A DNA stretch of 64,000 nt from Agreia sp. Leaf210 (GCF_001421485.1 NZ_LMKK01000002.1:529561-593560), one strand, 5' to 3'; positions 40,433-50,600 are shown, counted from the first letter of the stretch. Notes: generated by a model from the sequence alone, not told the origin. Numbers and translations are program-made.

Positions 40433-40575
40433 TCGTGTCCTCTCGTCTCGGTAGCAGTCGTCGTCTGCGGGGTGTACGTCGTCATGCTCGCCCCGGTCGA
40501 GTTGGCCACGATAGTCCTGTCGCCGACGCAGCTTCCACCCCCTTGCGCCCGTCGGCCAGGCCACGCACGGTCGAC

Positions 40576-40625
40576 GTGCGGCAAAGTCACCTTCGATGGT
40601 CAAACGAACGGCGATTTCTCACACC
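40576..40625. repeat. 50-bp palindromic element, degenerate copy 1
   Basis: Shares GTGCGGCA at its left end, the central CGAACGGCG block and a final CACC with the copy at 40649, but its right arm (CTCACACC) no longer pairs with the left. Confidence 0.55.
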
Positions 40626-40648
40626 TGTTCTTCGTCGCCCAGTTTCAT

Positions 40649-40698
40649 GTGCGGCACATCGCCGTTTCGATGCTCAACGAACGGCGTTTTGCCGCACC
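40649..40698. repeat. 50-bp palindromic element, copy 2
   Basis: GTGCGGCA (40649-40656) pairs with TGCCGCAC (40690-40697), and inside them CGCCGTT (40660-40666) pairs with AACGGCG (40680-40686) around a 13-base loop. A strong hairpin in either strand. Confidence 0.65.
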
Positions 40699-40755
40699 TC
40701 ACGCGCCTGTGGATAGTTTCCGCCCCCGAACCGCTTCACACGGCATGGTGGACCC

Positions 40756-41430
40756 GTGACCCGAAGAAAGCCGCTGCCCGATGCCGTCGTCGGCCGCGCC
40801 TTCTCGACACGAGAAGCTCTGATGCTGGGAGCGACCGCGAAGCAATTGATGTCATCCGACCTCCACAGACCGTTTCATGGGGCGCGATTGCCGGCGGGCG
40901 CCGACACACTTCGAGAACGCTGCCTTGCATTGCAGTCCGTCACGAACGCTACGAGCTTCATCAGCCATTCGACCGCGGCTCGACTCTATGGAGTCCCGCT
41001 CCCCTGGCGACTGCAGAGAGAAAGCACCGTTCATGTCACCGTCGAGAGACCCAACCGCTCTCCGCAGCGCCCCGGCGTCGTCGGGCACTCCTGGAAACCG
41101 GGCGAGGGCGCGCCCCCATGGCTGAGCTCCCGGGGCCTGCGCATCTCCCGTGCAGCACGCGTCTGGCTCGATCTCGCGAGCCAGCTCGACCTGGTCGACC
41201 TCGTGATCGCTGGCGACTACCTGCTGCGCGGCTTCCGTGAGCGCAACGGCAGCCATCGCCCCTTCGCTACCATCCCGCAGCTCCGCGCGGCCGCGGCAGA
41301 ACACGCTCACCGTCGGCACGCAGCGTTGATCGCTGCGGCCCTCGAGCTTCTCCGCGAGCGCGTCGACTCCCCCTACGAGACACGGCTTCGGCTGATCGTG
41401 CAGAGCGCCGGGTTCCCGATCCGATCGTGA
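40756..41430 (+). CDS. AbiEi/DUF559-type protein, N-terminal part (frameshifted gene)
   Basis: 224 residues from a GTG six bases after CATGGT. An N-terminal helix-turn-helix-like part (FSTREALMLGATAKQLMSSD) is followed by the family core SHSTAARLYGVPLPW and RVWLDLASQLDLVDLVIAGDYL. These resemble actinobacterial proteins with an AbiEi-like antitoxin domain joined to a DUF559 endonuclease-like domain, normally one chain of about 310-330 residues. Here the frame stops at GFPIRS, exactly where the DUF559 part should begin. That part continues in the -1 frame at 41427. One missing G in TCG-GTG-AAC would explain it. It may be a pseudogene, a sequencing error or a GTGA-coupled pair. Confidence 0.65.
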   Translation: MTRRKPLPDAVVGRAFSTREALMLGATAKQLMSSDLHRPFHGARLPAGADTLRERCLALQSVTNATSFISHSTAARLYGVPLPWRLQRESTVHVTVERPNRSPQRPGVVGHSWKPGEGAPPWLSSRGLRISRAARVWLDLASQLDLVDLVIAGDYLLRGFRERNGSHRPFATIPQLRAAAAEHAHRRHAALIAAALELLRERVDSPYETRLRLIVQSAGFPIRS

Positions 41431-41723
41431 ACGAGCCGATTCTGGATGCCATGGGAGAGATCATCGCGCAGCCAGATCTACGGATCCCCGGCTACAACGT
41501 GGGGATCGAGTACCAGGGCGACGGCCACCGCACCGACAGGTCGCAGTGGCAGCGCGACGTAGTGCGCCGCCGCGAACTCGACCTCATCGACTGGAAGTCG
41601 ATCGAGGCTGTGCTCCCCGACATCCGCAACCCCGGACACTTCCTGAACACCCTCCAACACGAACTCCGGCGGCGAGGGTGGACCGGCACCAGCACTTGGC
41701 CCACCCTCGGCATCGGCGGCTGA
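41427..41723 (+). CDS. DUF559-like C-terminal fragment of split AbiEi-type gene
   Basis: 98 residues from a GTG that overlaps the previous stop (GTGA). It carries the expected continuation of the family: NEPILDAMGEIIAQPDLRIP, then NVGIEYQGDGHRTDRSQWQRD, the vsr/DUF559 endonuclease-like core with its Glu, Asp and His. Alone it lacks the start of that fold. The rest (DLIDWKSIEAVLPDIRNPGHF) matches the usual C-terminus. It is most simply the second half of the gene at 40756 after a one-base deletion. Confidence 0.6.
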   Translation: MNEPILDAMGEIIAQPDLRIPGYNVGIEYQGDGHRTDRSQWQRDVVRRRELDLIDWKSIEAVLPDIRNPGHFLNTLQHELRRRGWTGTSTWPTLGIGG

Positions 41724-41824
41724 CGCCCGCAACCGGCGACCAGCATCCGATGGCACACCAGCGATAGCAACAAAGAAGCGCCGAACGCAACGCCCGTGCG
41801 CGACGCGTGCGCAAGACTGGATTC

Positions 41825-42904
41825 GTGACCCTTTCGACAGACACCTCCTCTTCCCTGCGCCTGCACGACACCGACTACCGCGGATTCGCGAGCGACAACT
41901 ACGCCGGCGTTCACCCCGAGGTACTCGCCGCCGTCGCCGCCGCGAATGGCGGCCACCAGATCGCCTACGGAGAAGACCTCTACACGGCCCGCCTGCAGCA
42001 CGTGATGGCCGAGCACTTCGGCGACGGAGTCGAGGCGTTCCCGGTGTTCAACGGCACCGGCGCGAACGTGCTGAGCCTGCAGTCGATGCTTCCCCGCTGG
42101 GGAGCGGTGATCTGCACGCAGACGGCGCACATCCACACCGACGAGAACGCGGCGCCCGAGCGAGTCGCGGGCCTGAAGCTGCTCACCGTGCCTACACCGG
42201 ATGGCAAGCTCACCCCCGAGCTCATCGACCGCGAGGCCTGGGGCTGGGGAGACGAGCACCGCGCACAGCCGCTGGCCGTCTCGATCACGCAGACCACCGA
42301 ACTCGGCACGGCGTACACCCCCGACGAGGTGCGCGCCATCGCCGAGCACGCGCACGCCCGCGGAATGACCCTGCACATGGACGGCGCCCGCATCTCCAAC
42401 GCCGCCGCCTACCTCGGCGTGCCGCTGCGGGCCTTCACCTCCGACGCCGGGGTCGACATCGTGTCGTTCGGCGGAACCAAGAACGGGCTCATGTTCGGCG
42501 AGGCGGTCGTGGTGCTCAACCCCGCAGCATCCGAGGGCCTGACGTATCTGCGCAAACTCAACATGCAGCTCTCGAGCAAGATGCGCTTCGTCTCGGCGCA
42601 GTTGATCGCGCTCCTCAGCGACGGGCTCTGGATGCGCTCGGCCTCGCAGGCCAACGCGATGGCCCAGCGGCTGCGCCAGGCCGTCGAGGGGCTGGATGGC
42701 GTGACGATCACTCAGCCCACGCAGTCGAACGCGGTCTTCGCGATCGTGGCTCCCGAGGTCGCAGACCGGCTGCGCGAGAGCTTCCGCTTCTACGACTGGG
42801 ATCCGTCGACGGGCGAGGTGCGCTGGATGTGCGCCTTCGATACGACCGAGGCCGATGTCGACGCGTTCGCTGCCCGTCTGCGCGAGCTGCTCGCCGAGGT
42901 CTGA
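41825..42904 (+). CDS. Threonine-aldolase-like PLP lyase
   Basis: 359 residues. A fold-type I PLP enzyme of the beta-eliminating lyase/threonine aldolase family. Motifs: FASDNYAGVHPEVLAAV, the cofactor-stacking GTGANVLSLQS, HMDGARISNAA (Asp binding the PLP nitrogen, with Arg) and SFGGTKNGLMFGEAVV with the Schiff-base Lys. It probably splits L-threonine or another beta-hydroxy amino acid into glycine and an aldehyde. The GTG at 41825 lies six bases after AAGACT, matching the leaderless pattern. An upstream ATG at 41807 would precede that element. It stands alone. Confidence 0.87.
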   Translation: MTLSTDTSSSLRLHDTDYRGFASDNYAGVHPEVLAAVAAANGGHQIAYGEDLYTARLQHVMAEHFGDGVEAFPVFNGTGANVLSLQSMLPRWGAVICTQTAHIHTDENAAPERVAGLKLLTVPTPDGKLTPELIDREAWGWGDEHRAQPLAVSITQTTELGTAYTPDEVRAIAEHAHARGMTLHMDGARISNAAAYLGVPLRAFTSDAGVDIVSFGGTKNGLMFGEAVVVLNPAASEGLTYLRKLNMQLSSKMRFVSAQLIALLSDGLWMRSASQANAMAQRLRQAVEGLDGVTITQPTQSNAVFAIVAPEVADRLRESFRFYDWDPSTGEVRWMCAFDTTEADVDAFAARLRELLAEV

Positions 42905-42965
42905 GCACACCGGCCCTCGAGGGCGCCGTCTCAACACGCTCGATGACCGGGAATACCTGCCGCCT

Positions 42966-42981
42966 CTATGCGTTTGCATAG
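42966..42981. promoter_or_regulatory. Inverted repeat upstream of nitroreductase gene
   Basis: CTATGC (42966-42971), GTTT, GCATAG (42976-42981), 75 bp before the start of the nitroreductase gene. Operator-like; the regulator is not in the window. Confidence 0.4.
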
Positions 42982-43055
42982 CTGGGCAATGGATGCCCGG
43001 CCCACGCATCCGCCCTGAGGGCGATGCGACGACCACACCCGAAGGAAGACCCGCA

Positions 43056-43655
43056 ATGACCCTCACCACGACTACCGCCGTGACCCGCGCCGACGAGACC
43101 AGCGCCCCGATTCTCGAGGTGCTCGCCGCTCGCTGGAGCCCGCGCTCCTACGACCCGACCGCCGTGATCGACGAGCAGGCACTCGCCTCCGTGCTCGAGG
43201 CAGGCCGCTGGTCGCCGTCGATGGCGAACACCCAGCCGTGGCGCTTCATCGTGGCCCGCCGCGGAACCGAGGCCTTCGACAAGATCGTGTCGAACCTCAT
43301 GGGGTTCAACCAGGCGTGGACGCCGAACGCCTCCGTTCTCATCGTGAACGTCGCCGAGACCACCGACCCCGATGGCAAGCCGCGCGCCCTGGCCAACTAC
43401 GACCTCGGACAGGCCGTCGCCCACATGTCGGTGCAGGCGCACCACGAGGGCCTGCACGTTCACCAGATGAGCGGCATCATCGCCGAGGGACTGCGTGACG
43501 CGTTCTCGATCCCGGAGAACCTCACCGCGATCACCGTCACCGCGCTCGGAACGGTCGACGCCCCCGAGGCGCTCGGCGAAGAGGGCGCGATCGCCCGCGA
43601 GAAGGCTCCCCGCGAGCGCCTGGCCCTCGACGAGCTCGTTCTCGTCAACGAGTAG
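43056..43655 (+). CDS. Nitroreductase family flavoprotein
   Basis: 199 residues. GAAGGA lies about ten bases before the ATG. The family pattern is clear: ILEVLAARWSPRSYDPT at the N-terminus, FMN-binding RWSPSMANTQPWRF, then YDLGQAVAHMSVQAHHEGL and the C-terminal basic/FMN loop (AREKAPRERL). These NAD(P)H-dependent FMN enzymes reduce nitro compounds, quinones or enones. The physiological substrate is unknown. It is followed by repeat copy C, which probably ends transcription between it and the convergent permease gene. Confidence 0.88.
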   Translation: MTLTTTTAVTRADETSAPILEVLAARWSPRSYDPTAVIDEQALASVLEAGRWSPSMANTQPWRFIVARRGTEAFDKIVSNLMGFNQAWTPNASVLIVNVAETTDPDGKPRALANYDLGQAVAHMSVQAHHEGLHVHQMSGIIAEGLRDAFSIPENLTAITVTALGTVDAPEALGEEGAIAREKAPRERLALDELVLVNE

Positions 43656-43661
43656 TCGATA

Positions 43662-43710
43662 CCGTTCCCTGAGCCTGTCGAAGGCACCCTTCGACAGGCT
43701 CAGGGAACGG
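43662..43710. repeat. GAGCCTGTCGAAGG palindrome, copy C (perfect)
   Basis: Perfect 23-bp arms (43662-43684 and 43688-43710) around a CAC loop; core CCTGAGCCTGTCGAAGG. It lies between the convergent nitroreductase and permease genes, 6 bp from each stop, so it may serve as a bidirectional terminator. Related to copies at 25752 and 36423. Confidence 0.85.
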
Positions 43711-43715
43711 ACGAG

Positions 43716-45251
43716 TTACTTCCTGGCGTTGCGCCCATCTCCAGGGCGCTCTGCCACGACAGGGAATGCCCCGGTGTAGCCCTCGCGGGCGGCGGCGATC
43801 GCCTTGATGCGGTCACGGCTGGCGTACCAGCCGATGACGAGTAGCGGAATGATGAGCACGAGCGACGAGATCGTGATCGTTCCCACCGGAAAGTCGATGG
43901 CCATCAGCACGAGCACGGTGGCCAAGAACGCGAGCGTGAGCCACGAGGTGAACGGCGCACCGAACAGCCTGAAGGCCGGCCGCTCGAGCTTGCCCTCTTT
44001 GGCCCACTTCTGCAGTCGCATCTGACAGAGGATGATCGTGCCCCAGCCGCTGATGATTCCGAGCGCCGACACGTTGAGCACGATCTCGAAGGCCTGCTCG
44101 GGCACGATGGCGTTGAGTCCCACTCCCAGCAGGGTGATGCCCGCGGTCAACAGGATTCCGCCGTACGGTACGCCGGATTTGTTCATGCGCCCGGTGAACT
44201 TGGGCGCCGCCCCGGCTTCGGACATCGAACGCAGGATGCGACCGGTCGAGTAGAGGCCGGCGTTCAGGCTCGACAGGGCCGCCGTGAGAACGACGAAGTT
44301 CATGATGTTTCCGGCGATAGCCCCGACTTCCGGACTGCCGATGCTCGAGAAGAACGTGACGAACGGGCTCTCGTCGGCCTTGTACGCGGTGTAGGGAAGG
44401 AGAAGCGACAGCAGCAGCACCGACCCCACGTAGAAGACGGCGATGCGGATGACGACGGTGTTGACGGCCTTCGGCATGATCTTCTTGGGGTCGGCAGTTT
44501 CGCCGGCCGCGGTCCCCACCAACTCGATGGCCGCATACGCGAAGACGACACCTTGGATGACGAGCACTGCCGGCAGGAGGCCCTGGGGGAAGAACCCGCC
44601 GTTGTCTGCGAGCAGAGCGAACCCGGTCTGGCCGTTGCCGACGTCGGTGGGAAAGTTGAACGCCAGGAAGACGACGCCGATGATCAGGAACGCCACCAGG
44701 GCGACGACCTTGATGATCGCGAACCAGAACTCCATCTCGCCGAAGACCTTCACCGACACGAGATTCAGGCTCAGAACGATGGCGAGCGCGATGAGCGCGA
44801 GCAGCCACTGCGGAACGTCGGTGAACGCCGACCAGAACTTCACATACAGCGCCACAGCGGTGACGTCGACGATGGCGGTCATCGCCCAGTTCAGGAAGTA
44901 CATCCAGCCGGCGACGTACGCCATCTTCTCGCCGAAGAACTCACGCGCGTACGAGATGAACGAGCCGGATGACGGCCGGTGCAGCACGAGCTCTCCGAGG
45001 GCCCGCAAGATGAGAAACGCGAAGAATCCGCAGATCGCGTAGACGATCACGAGCGAGGGCCCCGCTGACGCGAGCCGCCCGCCGGCGCCCAGGAAGAGAC
45101 CGGTTCCGATGGCGCCGCCGATGGCGATCATCTGCAGCTGCCTGGGCTTCAAAGTCTTGTGATAGCCCTCTTGCTCATGCGAGAAGTCCTGCTTCTGGGG
45201 AGAGTCCTCGATCGGGTGCGAATCTCCCTGGGGAGAATCTGGTGTGGACAT
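43716..45251 (-). CDS. Amino-acid permease (AAT/APC family)
   Basis: 511 residues, twelve helices. The amino-acid transporter signature is unmistakable: [20 protein letters not shown] in helix 1, [20 protein letters not shown], then the consensus [19 protein letters not shown] and [19 protein letters not shown]. The closest types are the L-asparagine, GABA or aromatic permeases of the AnsP/GabP/CycA group; the substrate cannot be decided. GAGG upstream of the ATG serves as binding site. A GATAGT -10 lies upstream with a long inverted repeat nearby, suggesting regulation. Confidence 0.87.
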   Translation of the reverse strand: MSTPDSPQGDSHPIEDSPQKQDFSHEQEGYHKTLKPRQLQMIAIGGAIGTGLFLGAGGRLASAGPSLVIVYAICGFFAFLILRALGELVLHRPSSGSFISYAREFFGEKMAYVAGWMYFLNWAMTAIVDVTAVALYVKFWSAFTDVPQWLLALIALAIVLSLNLVSVKVFGEMEFWFAIIKVVALVAFLIIGVVFLAFNFPTDVGNGQTGFALLADNGGFFPQGLLPAVLVIQGVVFAYAAIELVGTAAGETADPKKIMPKAVNTVVIRIAVFYVGSVLLLSLLLPYTAYKADESPFVTFFSSIGSPEVGAIAGNIMNFVVLTAALSSLNAGLYSTGRILRSMSEAGAAPKFTGRMNKSGVPYGGILLTAGITLLGVGLNAIVPEQAFEIVLNVSALGIISGWGTIILCQMRLQKWAKEGKLERPAFRLFGAPFTSWLTLAFLATVLVLMAIDFPVGTITISSLVLIIPLLVIGWYASRDRIKAIAAAREGYTGAFPVVAERPGDGRNARK

Positions 45252-45269
45252 CGTCTGCCTCGTTTCAAC

Positions 45270-45301
45270 TATCGCTTCACTGGTGTCCTAGCGAAGCGAT
45301 A
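45270..45301. promoter_or_regulatory. Inverted repeat upstream of amino-acid permease gene
   Basis: TATCGCTTC (45270-45278) and GAAGCGATA (45293-45301), perfect 9-bp arms with a 14-base spacer. One arm overlaps the candidate -10 (GATAGT, minus strand 45272-45267). Operator-like. Confidence 0.5.
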
Positions 45302-45312
45302 CTAGCCCCGAA

Positions 45313-45377
45313 GAGGGGGCAGCCCCCGAAAGGGCGGCCCCCCATCTCGGGAAGCGAGAACGGGAGACGACCCCCGA
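45313..45377 (-). terminator. G/C-run hairpins after clpB
   Basis: GGGGG-CAG-CCCCC (45315-45327) and adjoining G and C runs up to the clpB stop could form terminator hairpins. No T-tract is seen. Confidence 0.35.
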
Positions 45378-47531
45378 CTAAGCGTTGTTACCCTCCGGCG
45401 TCACCGTCAGCGCCTCGCCGACGTCGTCGAGGTCGACCCGAACCGTGTCTCCGTCACGGACCGTTCCCCGCAGGATCTCGGTCGCGAGGCGGTCATCGAT
45501 CTCGTGCTGCATGAGGCGACGCAGCGGACGCGCGCCGTAGATCGGGTCGTAGCCCTTCTCGGAGAGCCAGGCACGGGCATCCGGTGTGACGGCCAGCTCG
45601 AGCCGGCGGTCGCCGATGCGGCGGGCCAGGCGATCGACGTAGAGCGAGACGATCTGCGCGAGGTCTTCGCGGGTGAGCGCCTGGAACACGACGATGTCGT
45701 CGAGCCTGTTCACGAACTCGGGCTTGAAGGCCTGGCGAACCAGAGCCTGCACGGCGTCCTCCTTTTGCTCCGTGCTCAGCGACGCGTCGACGAGGTACTG
45801 CGAACCCAGGTTCGACGTGAGGATGAGAATGGTGTTCCGGAAATCGACCGTGCGGCCCTGACCGTCGGTGAGTCGGCCGTCGTCGAGCACCTGCAGCAGC
45901 ACGTCGAAGACCTCGGGGTGAGCCTTCTCGACCTCGTCGAGCAGCACGACCGAATAGGGCCTCCGGCGCACGGCCTCGGTGAGTTGGCCGCCCTGCTCGT
46001 AGCCGATGTACCCGGGAGGGGCACCGAGCAGACGCGCCACGGAGTGCTTCTCTCCGTACTCAGACATGTCGATGCGGATGAGCGCCTTCTCGTCGTCGAA
46101 CAGGAAGTCGGCGAGCGCCTTGGCGAGCTCGGTCTTTCCGACGCCGGTCGGGCCGAGGAACATGAACGAGCCGGTGGGCCGGTCGGGATCGGCGATGCCC
46201 GCCCGCGAGCGCCGGATCGACTCCGACACCGCCACGACGGCGCGCTTCTGCCCGATGAGCCGCTTGCCGAGTTCACCCTCGAGGCCGAGCAGTCGCTCGG
46301 TCTGACCCTGGGTGAGCCGATCGACGGGGATCCCGGTCCAGGCAGCGATCACCGACGCGATGTCGTCGCTGGTCACCTGGTCGTTGACCATCAACGGGCC
46401 GTCCTGTTCGACGGCCTCCGCCTCGGCCAGCTGGCGCTCGAGAACAGGTATCTCGGCGTAGAGCAGCTTCGAGGCCTGCTCGAGCTTGCCCTCGCGCTGG
46501 GCGCGCTCCGCCTTCATACGCGCAGCGTCGAGCTTCTCCTTGAGCTCACCGACGCGGTTCAGACTCGCGCGCTCCCGCTCCCACCGGTCTTGCAGCTCTT
46601 TCAGGGCCGCGCCGCGGGTCTTGAGGTCGTCGCGCAGCTTCTCGAGGCGCTCCTTCGAGGCCTCGTCCTTCTCCTTCTTGAGCGCGAGCTCTTCAAGCTT
46701 CAGCCGGTCGACGCTGCGCCGCAGCTCGTCGATCTCGACCGGGGCCGAGTCGATCTCCATGCGCAGTCGCGACGCGGCCTCATCGATCAGGTCGATGGCC
46801 TTGTCGGGCAGCTGGCGTCCCGGAATGTAGCGGTTCGACAGCGCAGCCGCCGCGACCAGAGCGGAATCGGCGATCGACACCTTGTGGTGCGCCTCGTAGC
46901 GCTCCTTCAGCCCACGCAGGATCGCGATGGTGTCTTCGACGCTGGGCTCGCCCACCAGTACCTGCTGGAAGCGGCGCTCCATCGCCTTGTCCTTCTCGAT
47001 GTACTCGCGGTACTCGTCGAGGGTGGTGGCGCCGATCATGCGCAGCTCGCCTCGGGCGAGCATGGGCTTCAGCATGTTGGATGCAGCGACACTGCCCTCT
47101 CCGGCGCCCGCACCCATGAGCGTGTGCAGTTCGTCGATGAAGGTGATGATCTGGCCGTCGGCGTCGTTGATCTCCTTGAGCACCGCCTTCAGGCGCTCCT
47201 CGAACTCACCGCGATACTTCGCGCCGGCCACCAGGGCGGCCAGATCGAGCGAGATGAGCTGCTTGCCCTTCAGCGAGTCGGCGACGTCGCCCGCGACGAT
47301 GCGCTGAGCGAGCCCCTCGACGACGGCGGTCTTGCCGACGCCGGGCTCGCCGATGAGCACGGGGTTGTTCTTGGTACGCCGGGTCAGCACCTGGCTGACA
47401 CGACGGATCTCGGCGTCGCGCCCGATTACCGGGTCGAGCTTGCCGCTCGCGGCGATCTCGGTGAGGTTGACGCCATACAGTTCGAGGGCGCTCTTGGCGT
47501 CCTCCTGAGCGGGGGCCTGCCCTGCCTGCAT
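45378..47531 (-). CDS. clpB: ATP-dependent disaggregase ClpB, lacking the N-domain
   Basis: 717 residues, about 140 shorter than usual because the N-terminal Clp_N repeats are missing. The protein begins just before the first AAA+ module ([20 protein letters not shown]). NBD1 has [12 protein letters not shown]; the coiled-coil middle domain spans roughly 265-370 ([20 protein letters not shown]); NBD2 has [13 protein letters not shown] and [13 protein letters not shown], and a D2-small domain with YGARPLRR closes it. It unfolds aggregates with DnaK. The ATG at 47531 follows an AGGA. A HAIR box 54 bp upstream indicates HspR control. Whether the short form is normal for the family in this genus I cannot verify. 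Confidence 0.92.
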   Translation of the reverse strand: MQAGQAPAQEDAKSALELYGVNLTEIAASGKLDPVIGRDAEIRRVSQVLTRRTKNNPVLIGEPGVGKTAVVEGLAQRIVAGDVADSLKGKQLISLDLAALVAGAKYRGEFEERLKAVLKEINDADGQIITFIDELHTLMGAGAGEGSVAASNMLKPMLARGELRMIGATTLDEYREYIEKDKAMERRFQQVLVGEPSVEDTIAILRGLKERYEAHHKVSIADSALVAAAALSNRYIPGRQLPDKAIDLIDEAASRLRMEIDSAPVEIDELRRSVDRLKLEELALKKEKDEASKERLEKLRDDLKTRGAALKELQDRWERERASLNRVGELKEKLDAARMKAERAQREGKLEQASKLLYAEIPVLERQLAEAEAVEQDGPLMVNDQVTSDDIASVIAAWTGIPVDRLTQGQTERLLGLEGELGKRLIGQKRAVVAVSESIRRSRAGIADPDRPTGSFMFLGPTGVGKTELAKALADFLFDDEKALIRIDMSEYGEKHSVARLLGAPPGYIGYEQGGQLTEAVRRRPYSVVLLDEVEKAHPEVFDVLLQVLDDGRLTDGQGRTVDFRNTILILTSNLGSQYLVDASLSTEQKEDAVQALVRQAFKPEFVNRLDDIVVFQALTREDLAQIVSLYVDRLARRIGDRRLELAVTPDARAWLSEKGYDPIYGARPLRRLMQHEIDDRLATEILRGTVRDGDTVRVDLDDVGEALTVTPEGNNA

Positions 47532-47584
47532 ATGCCTGTCCTTCTTCTTCTCGTGGGGCGAGTCCGACGAGACGCCCTCAAAAA

Positions 47585-47605
47585 CTTGAGCCTTGCTGAC
47601 TCAAC
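47585..47605. promoter_or_regulatory. HAIR-type inverted repeat (HspR site) upstream of clpB
   Basis: CTTGAGC-N7-ACTCAAC matches the HAIR consensus CTTGAGT-N7-ACTCAAG with one mismatch in each arm. It lies 54 bp before the clpB start, the usual setting for HspR repression of clpB in actinobacteria. The divergent helicase gene starts 86 bp away. Confidence 0.75.
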
Positions 47606-47690
47606 TTTATCCTCAACGCCGGGATGGCGCTACAGCATTCCCGTTCGATTCACCGGCGGTCGTGTCGGCCGTGCGTGGGAGCATGGATGC

Positions 47691-50600
47691 ATGCCCGAGT
47701 CGATCTTTCCGCTCGTCGATGCGACGGAGATCAGCCGACTGGTCGGTCGCAGCGCCTTCGAACGGGGCCAGGCCTACTTCCGTCAGGGCGCGGTCGTCGA
47801 TGTCGCGTGGAACCCCGCTACCCGTGTGGTCAGCGCCTTCGTGCAGGGAGGCGCACCCGAGCCCTATGCCTGCTCGATCACCCTCGGCACGACAGGTCGC
47901 GGATTCCGTCCGATCTTCAGCATGTGCGACTGCCCCGTCGGCATCGACTGCAAGCACGTCGCCGCCGCACTCATCGACACCAACGCGCGTGCCATGAAAC
48001 CGTTGGTCGCGTCGTCGGGCCGACCCGAGGCATCCATCGCCACCGACTGGAAAAGCCTGCTCGGCTCTGCGGTCGACGTCACCGCAGACCGAGCGGCGGC
48101 CAACACAGAAGCGGCAGGAACCGTGCCCATGGCGCTGCAGTTCGAGCTGCGCGAGCGAGCCGCGCGCACGCACGACCGCTGGCGCGGCCCCACATCCACA
48201 TCGGCATCGCCGCGTTCGTCGGCCGCCGTGGCCGCGACCCGCCGTCTCGGCGTGCGACCCGTGGTGCGCAGCTCATCGACCGGCGCCTGGGTGCGCAACA
48301 ACCTCACCTGGGGCACCGTCGTGCATCAGGCCAATCGCATGAATCTCGACGCCGAGCAGCACCGGTGGTTCGCCGAGTTCGCCGCCGTGCAGCGTGCGAG
48401 CCGCGCCACCTACACGGGGCAAGACCTCGACTGGATCTACCTCGACGAATTCGCGAGCCCCCTGCTCTGGCATCTGCTCGACGAAGCCGCACGCCTCGGC
48501 ATCGCGCTGGTGGGCGTCAAGAAAAACGCCACCGTGGGGGTCGCTCGGCGAGCGAGCGTGGGGCTGGATGCGTCGGCCGACGAATCGGGCGGCCTCGCGT
48601 TGGCCACCACGGTCGCGTTCGACGACGCCGAGGTCGATGTCGACTCGATCGGACCGGTCGGCGCGCACGGCCTCTATTCCTATTCACTGAGCTCGACGTT
48701 CGGCGTGACTCTCGCTCCCCTCGACGCCCCTCTCACCGACGAGCAGCGCCGGCTCGTCTTCGAAACGCCGTCGCACGTGATCCAGGTGCCCCGCGGCGAG
48801 AAGTCCGAGTTCTTCGACGACTACTACCCGCGCCTCCGTCGCATACTGCCGATCACGAGCGCCGACGAGTCGGTGAACCTGCCCGAGCAGGCGACGGCCA
48901 CACTGGTGCTCACGGCGATGTTCGAACCCAAGGGTCGACTGCGCATCTCGTGGGGCTGGCGTTACGGCAGCTCAGCGCTTCTTCCCCTGAGCGCGACCGC
49001 TGCCGACAGTGCTCTGCGCGACGAGGCAGACGAAGATCGCATCCTCTCTCTGCTCTCGCACACGCTCACGGCGCGCGGCTGGGGTGGCGCCGATCCGAGT
49101 GTCGCTTTCGCCAGCCGAAACGTGTTCGACGGCGTCGATGCCGCCCAGTTCGTGGTCGAGGTCATCGATCAGATCGACGGCCGCGACGACGTGGTGGTCG
49201 AGACGGTGGGCACGCGTCCCGACTATGTGGAGCTGACCGAGGCCCCTGAGCTCACCGTCACCACCGTCGAGACCGACAAGCGCGACTGGTTCGACCTCGG
49301 CATCATGGTCACGGTCGAGGGGCGAACCATTCCGTTCGGCCCCCTGTTCACCGCGCTGTCGAAGGGCAAGAAGAAGCTCAAGCTCGTCGACAACAGCTAC
49401 CTCTCTCTCGAACAGCCGGTCTTCGAACGACTCCTCGAACTCATCAACGAGGGCCGCAGCATGGCCGAGTGGGAGATCGACACCCCACGCATCAGCCGGT
49501 ATCAGGCGAGCCTCTGGGCCGACTTCGAAGACCTGGCCGAAGAGACCGTCGAGGCGACGAGCTGGCGGGCCGCCGTATCCGGGCTCAACGCGATCGGCGC
49601 CGTCGACACGATCGCCGTGCCCTCGAGCGTCAAGGCCGAACTGCGGCCCTATCAGGTCGATGGATTCTCGTGGCTCGCTTTTCTCCACGCGCACTCGCTC
49701 GGCGGCATCCTGGCCGACGACATGGGGCTCGGCAAGACCCTGCAGACACTCGCTCTCGTGGCCCATGCGCGCGAGCAACCCGTCGCAGCCGACGAGACCC
49801 GCGTCCCCTTCCTCGTGGTCGCACCGACCTCGGTGGTGTCGAACTGGGTGGCCGAGGCGCAACGGTTCACCCCGCACCTCGTCGTGCGCTCGATCACCGC
49901 AACCGAGGCCAAGAGCAAGAAGAAGGTCGCGGCGATCTGCGCCGGCGCCGACCTCGTGATCACCTCGTACGCGCTGTTCCGACTCGACTTCTCGGCCTAC
50001 AACGGCGTCGACTGGGCCGGACTCATCCTCGACGAGGCCCAGTTCGCCAAGAACCTCACGTCGCGCATTCACCAGTGCGCCCGCGACCTGAAGGCACCGT
50101 TCAAGCTCGCGATCACGGGCACCCCGATGGAGAACAACCTCCTCGAGCTCTGGTCTCTCTTCGCCATCACCGCCCCCGGGCTCTTCCCGTCGTCGCGCCG
50201 GTTCACCGAAGACTACGTGCGGCCCATCGATCGCGGCGAGAACCCCGAGCTGATCGCGCGGCTGCGCCGCCGCATCCGGCCTCTGATGATGAGGCGCACC
50301 AAACAGCTCGTCGCCCCCGAGCTGCCCGACAAGCAGGAGCAGGAGCTGCAGATCGAACTCGCTCCCAGCCACCGCAAGCTCTACGACGTGGTACTGCAGC
50401 GCGAGCGGCAGAAGCTGCTGGGCCTCATCGACGACCTCGACAAGAACCGCTTCATCGTGTTCCGGTCGATCACACTGCTGCGCATGCTGAGTCTGGATGC
50501 CTCGCTGATCGACGAGAAATACGCGAACATCCCCTCGTCGAAGCTCGATTCGCTCATGGAGCAGCTCGACGATGTGGTCGCGGAAGGTCATCGCGCGCTC

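Larger units (their letters stand above)
40433..40755. other. 323-bp non-coding region with duplicated palindromic element
   Basis: No gene is seen. It holds the promoter of the small gene at 40432 (minus strand), two related 50-bp elements (40576-40625 and 40649-40698) and the -10 of the AbiEi-like gene (CATGGT, 40744-40749, six bases before GTG 40756). Confidence 0.6.

Noticed and set aside
42913-42924. GCCCTCGAGGGC palindrome as a terminator
   Set aside because: A 12-bp loopless palindrome in GC-rich DNA is too weak to claim.
45504-47690. Very long open frame on the plus strand running into the SWIM-SNF2 gene
   Set aside because: It is antisense to clpB, low in sense motifs, and the helicase starts naturally at 47691.
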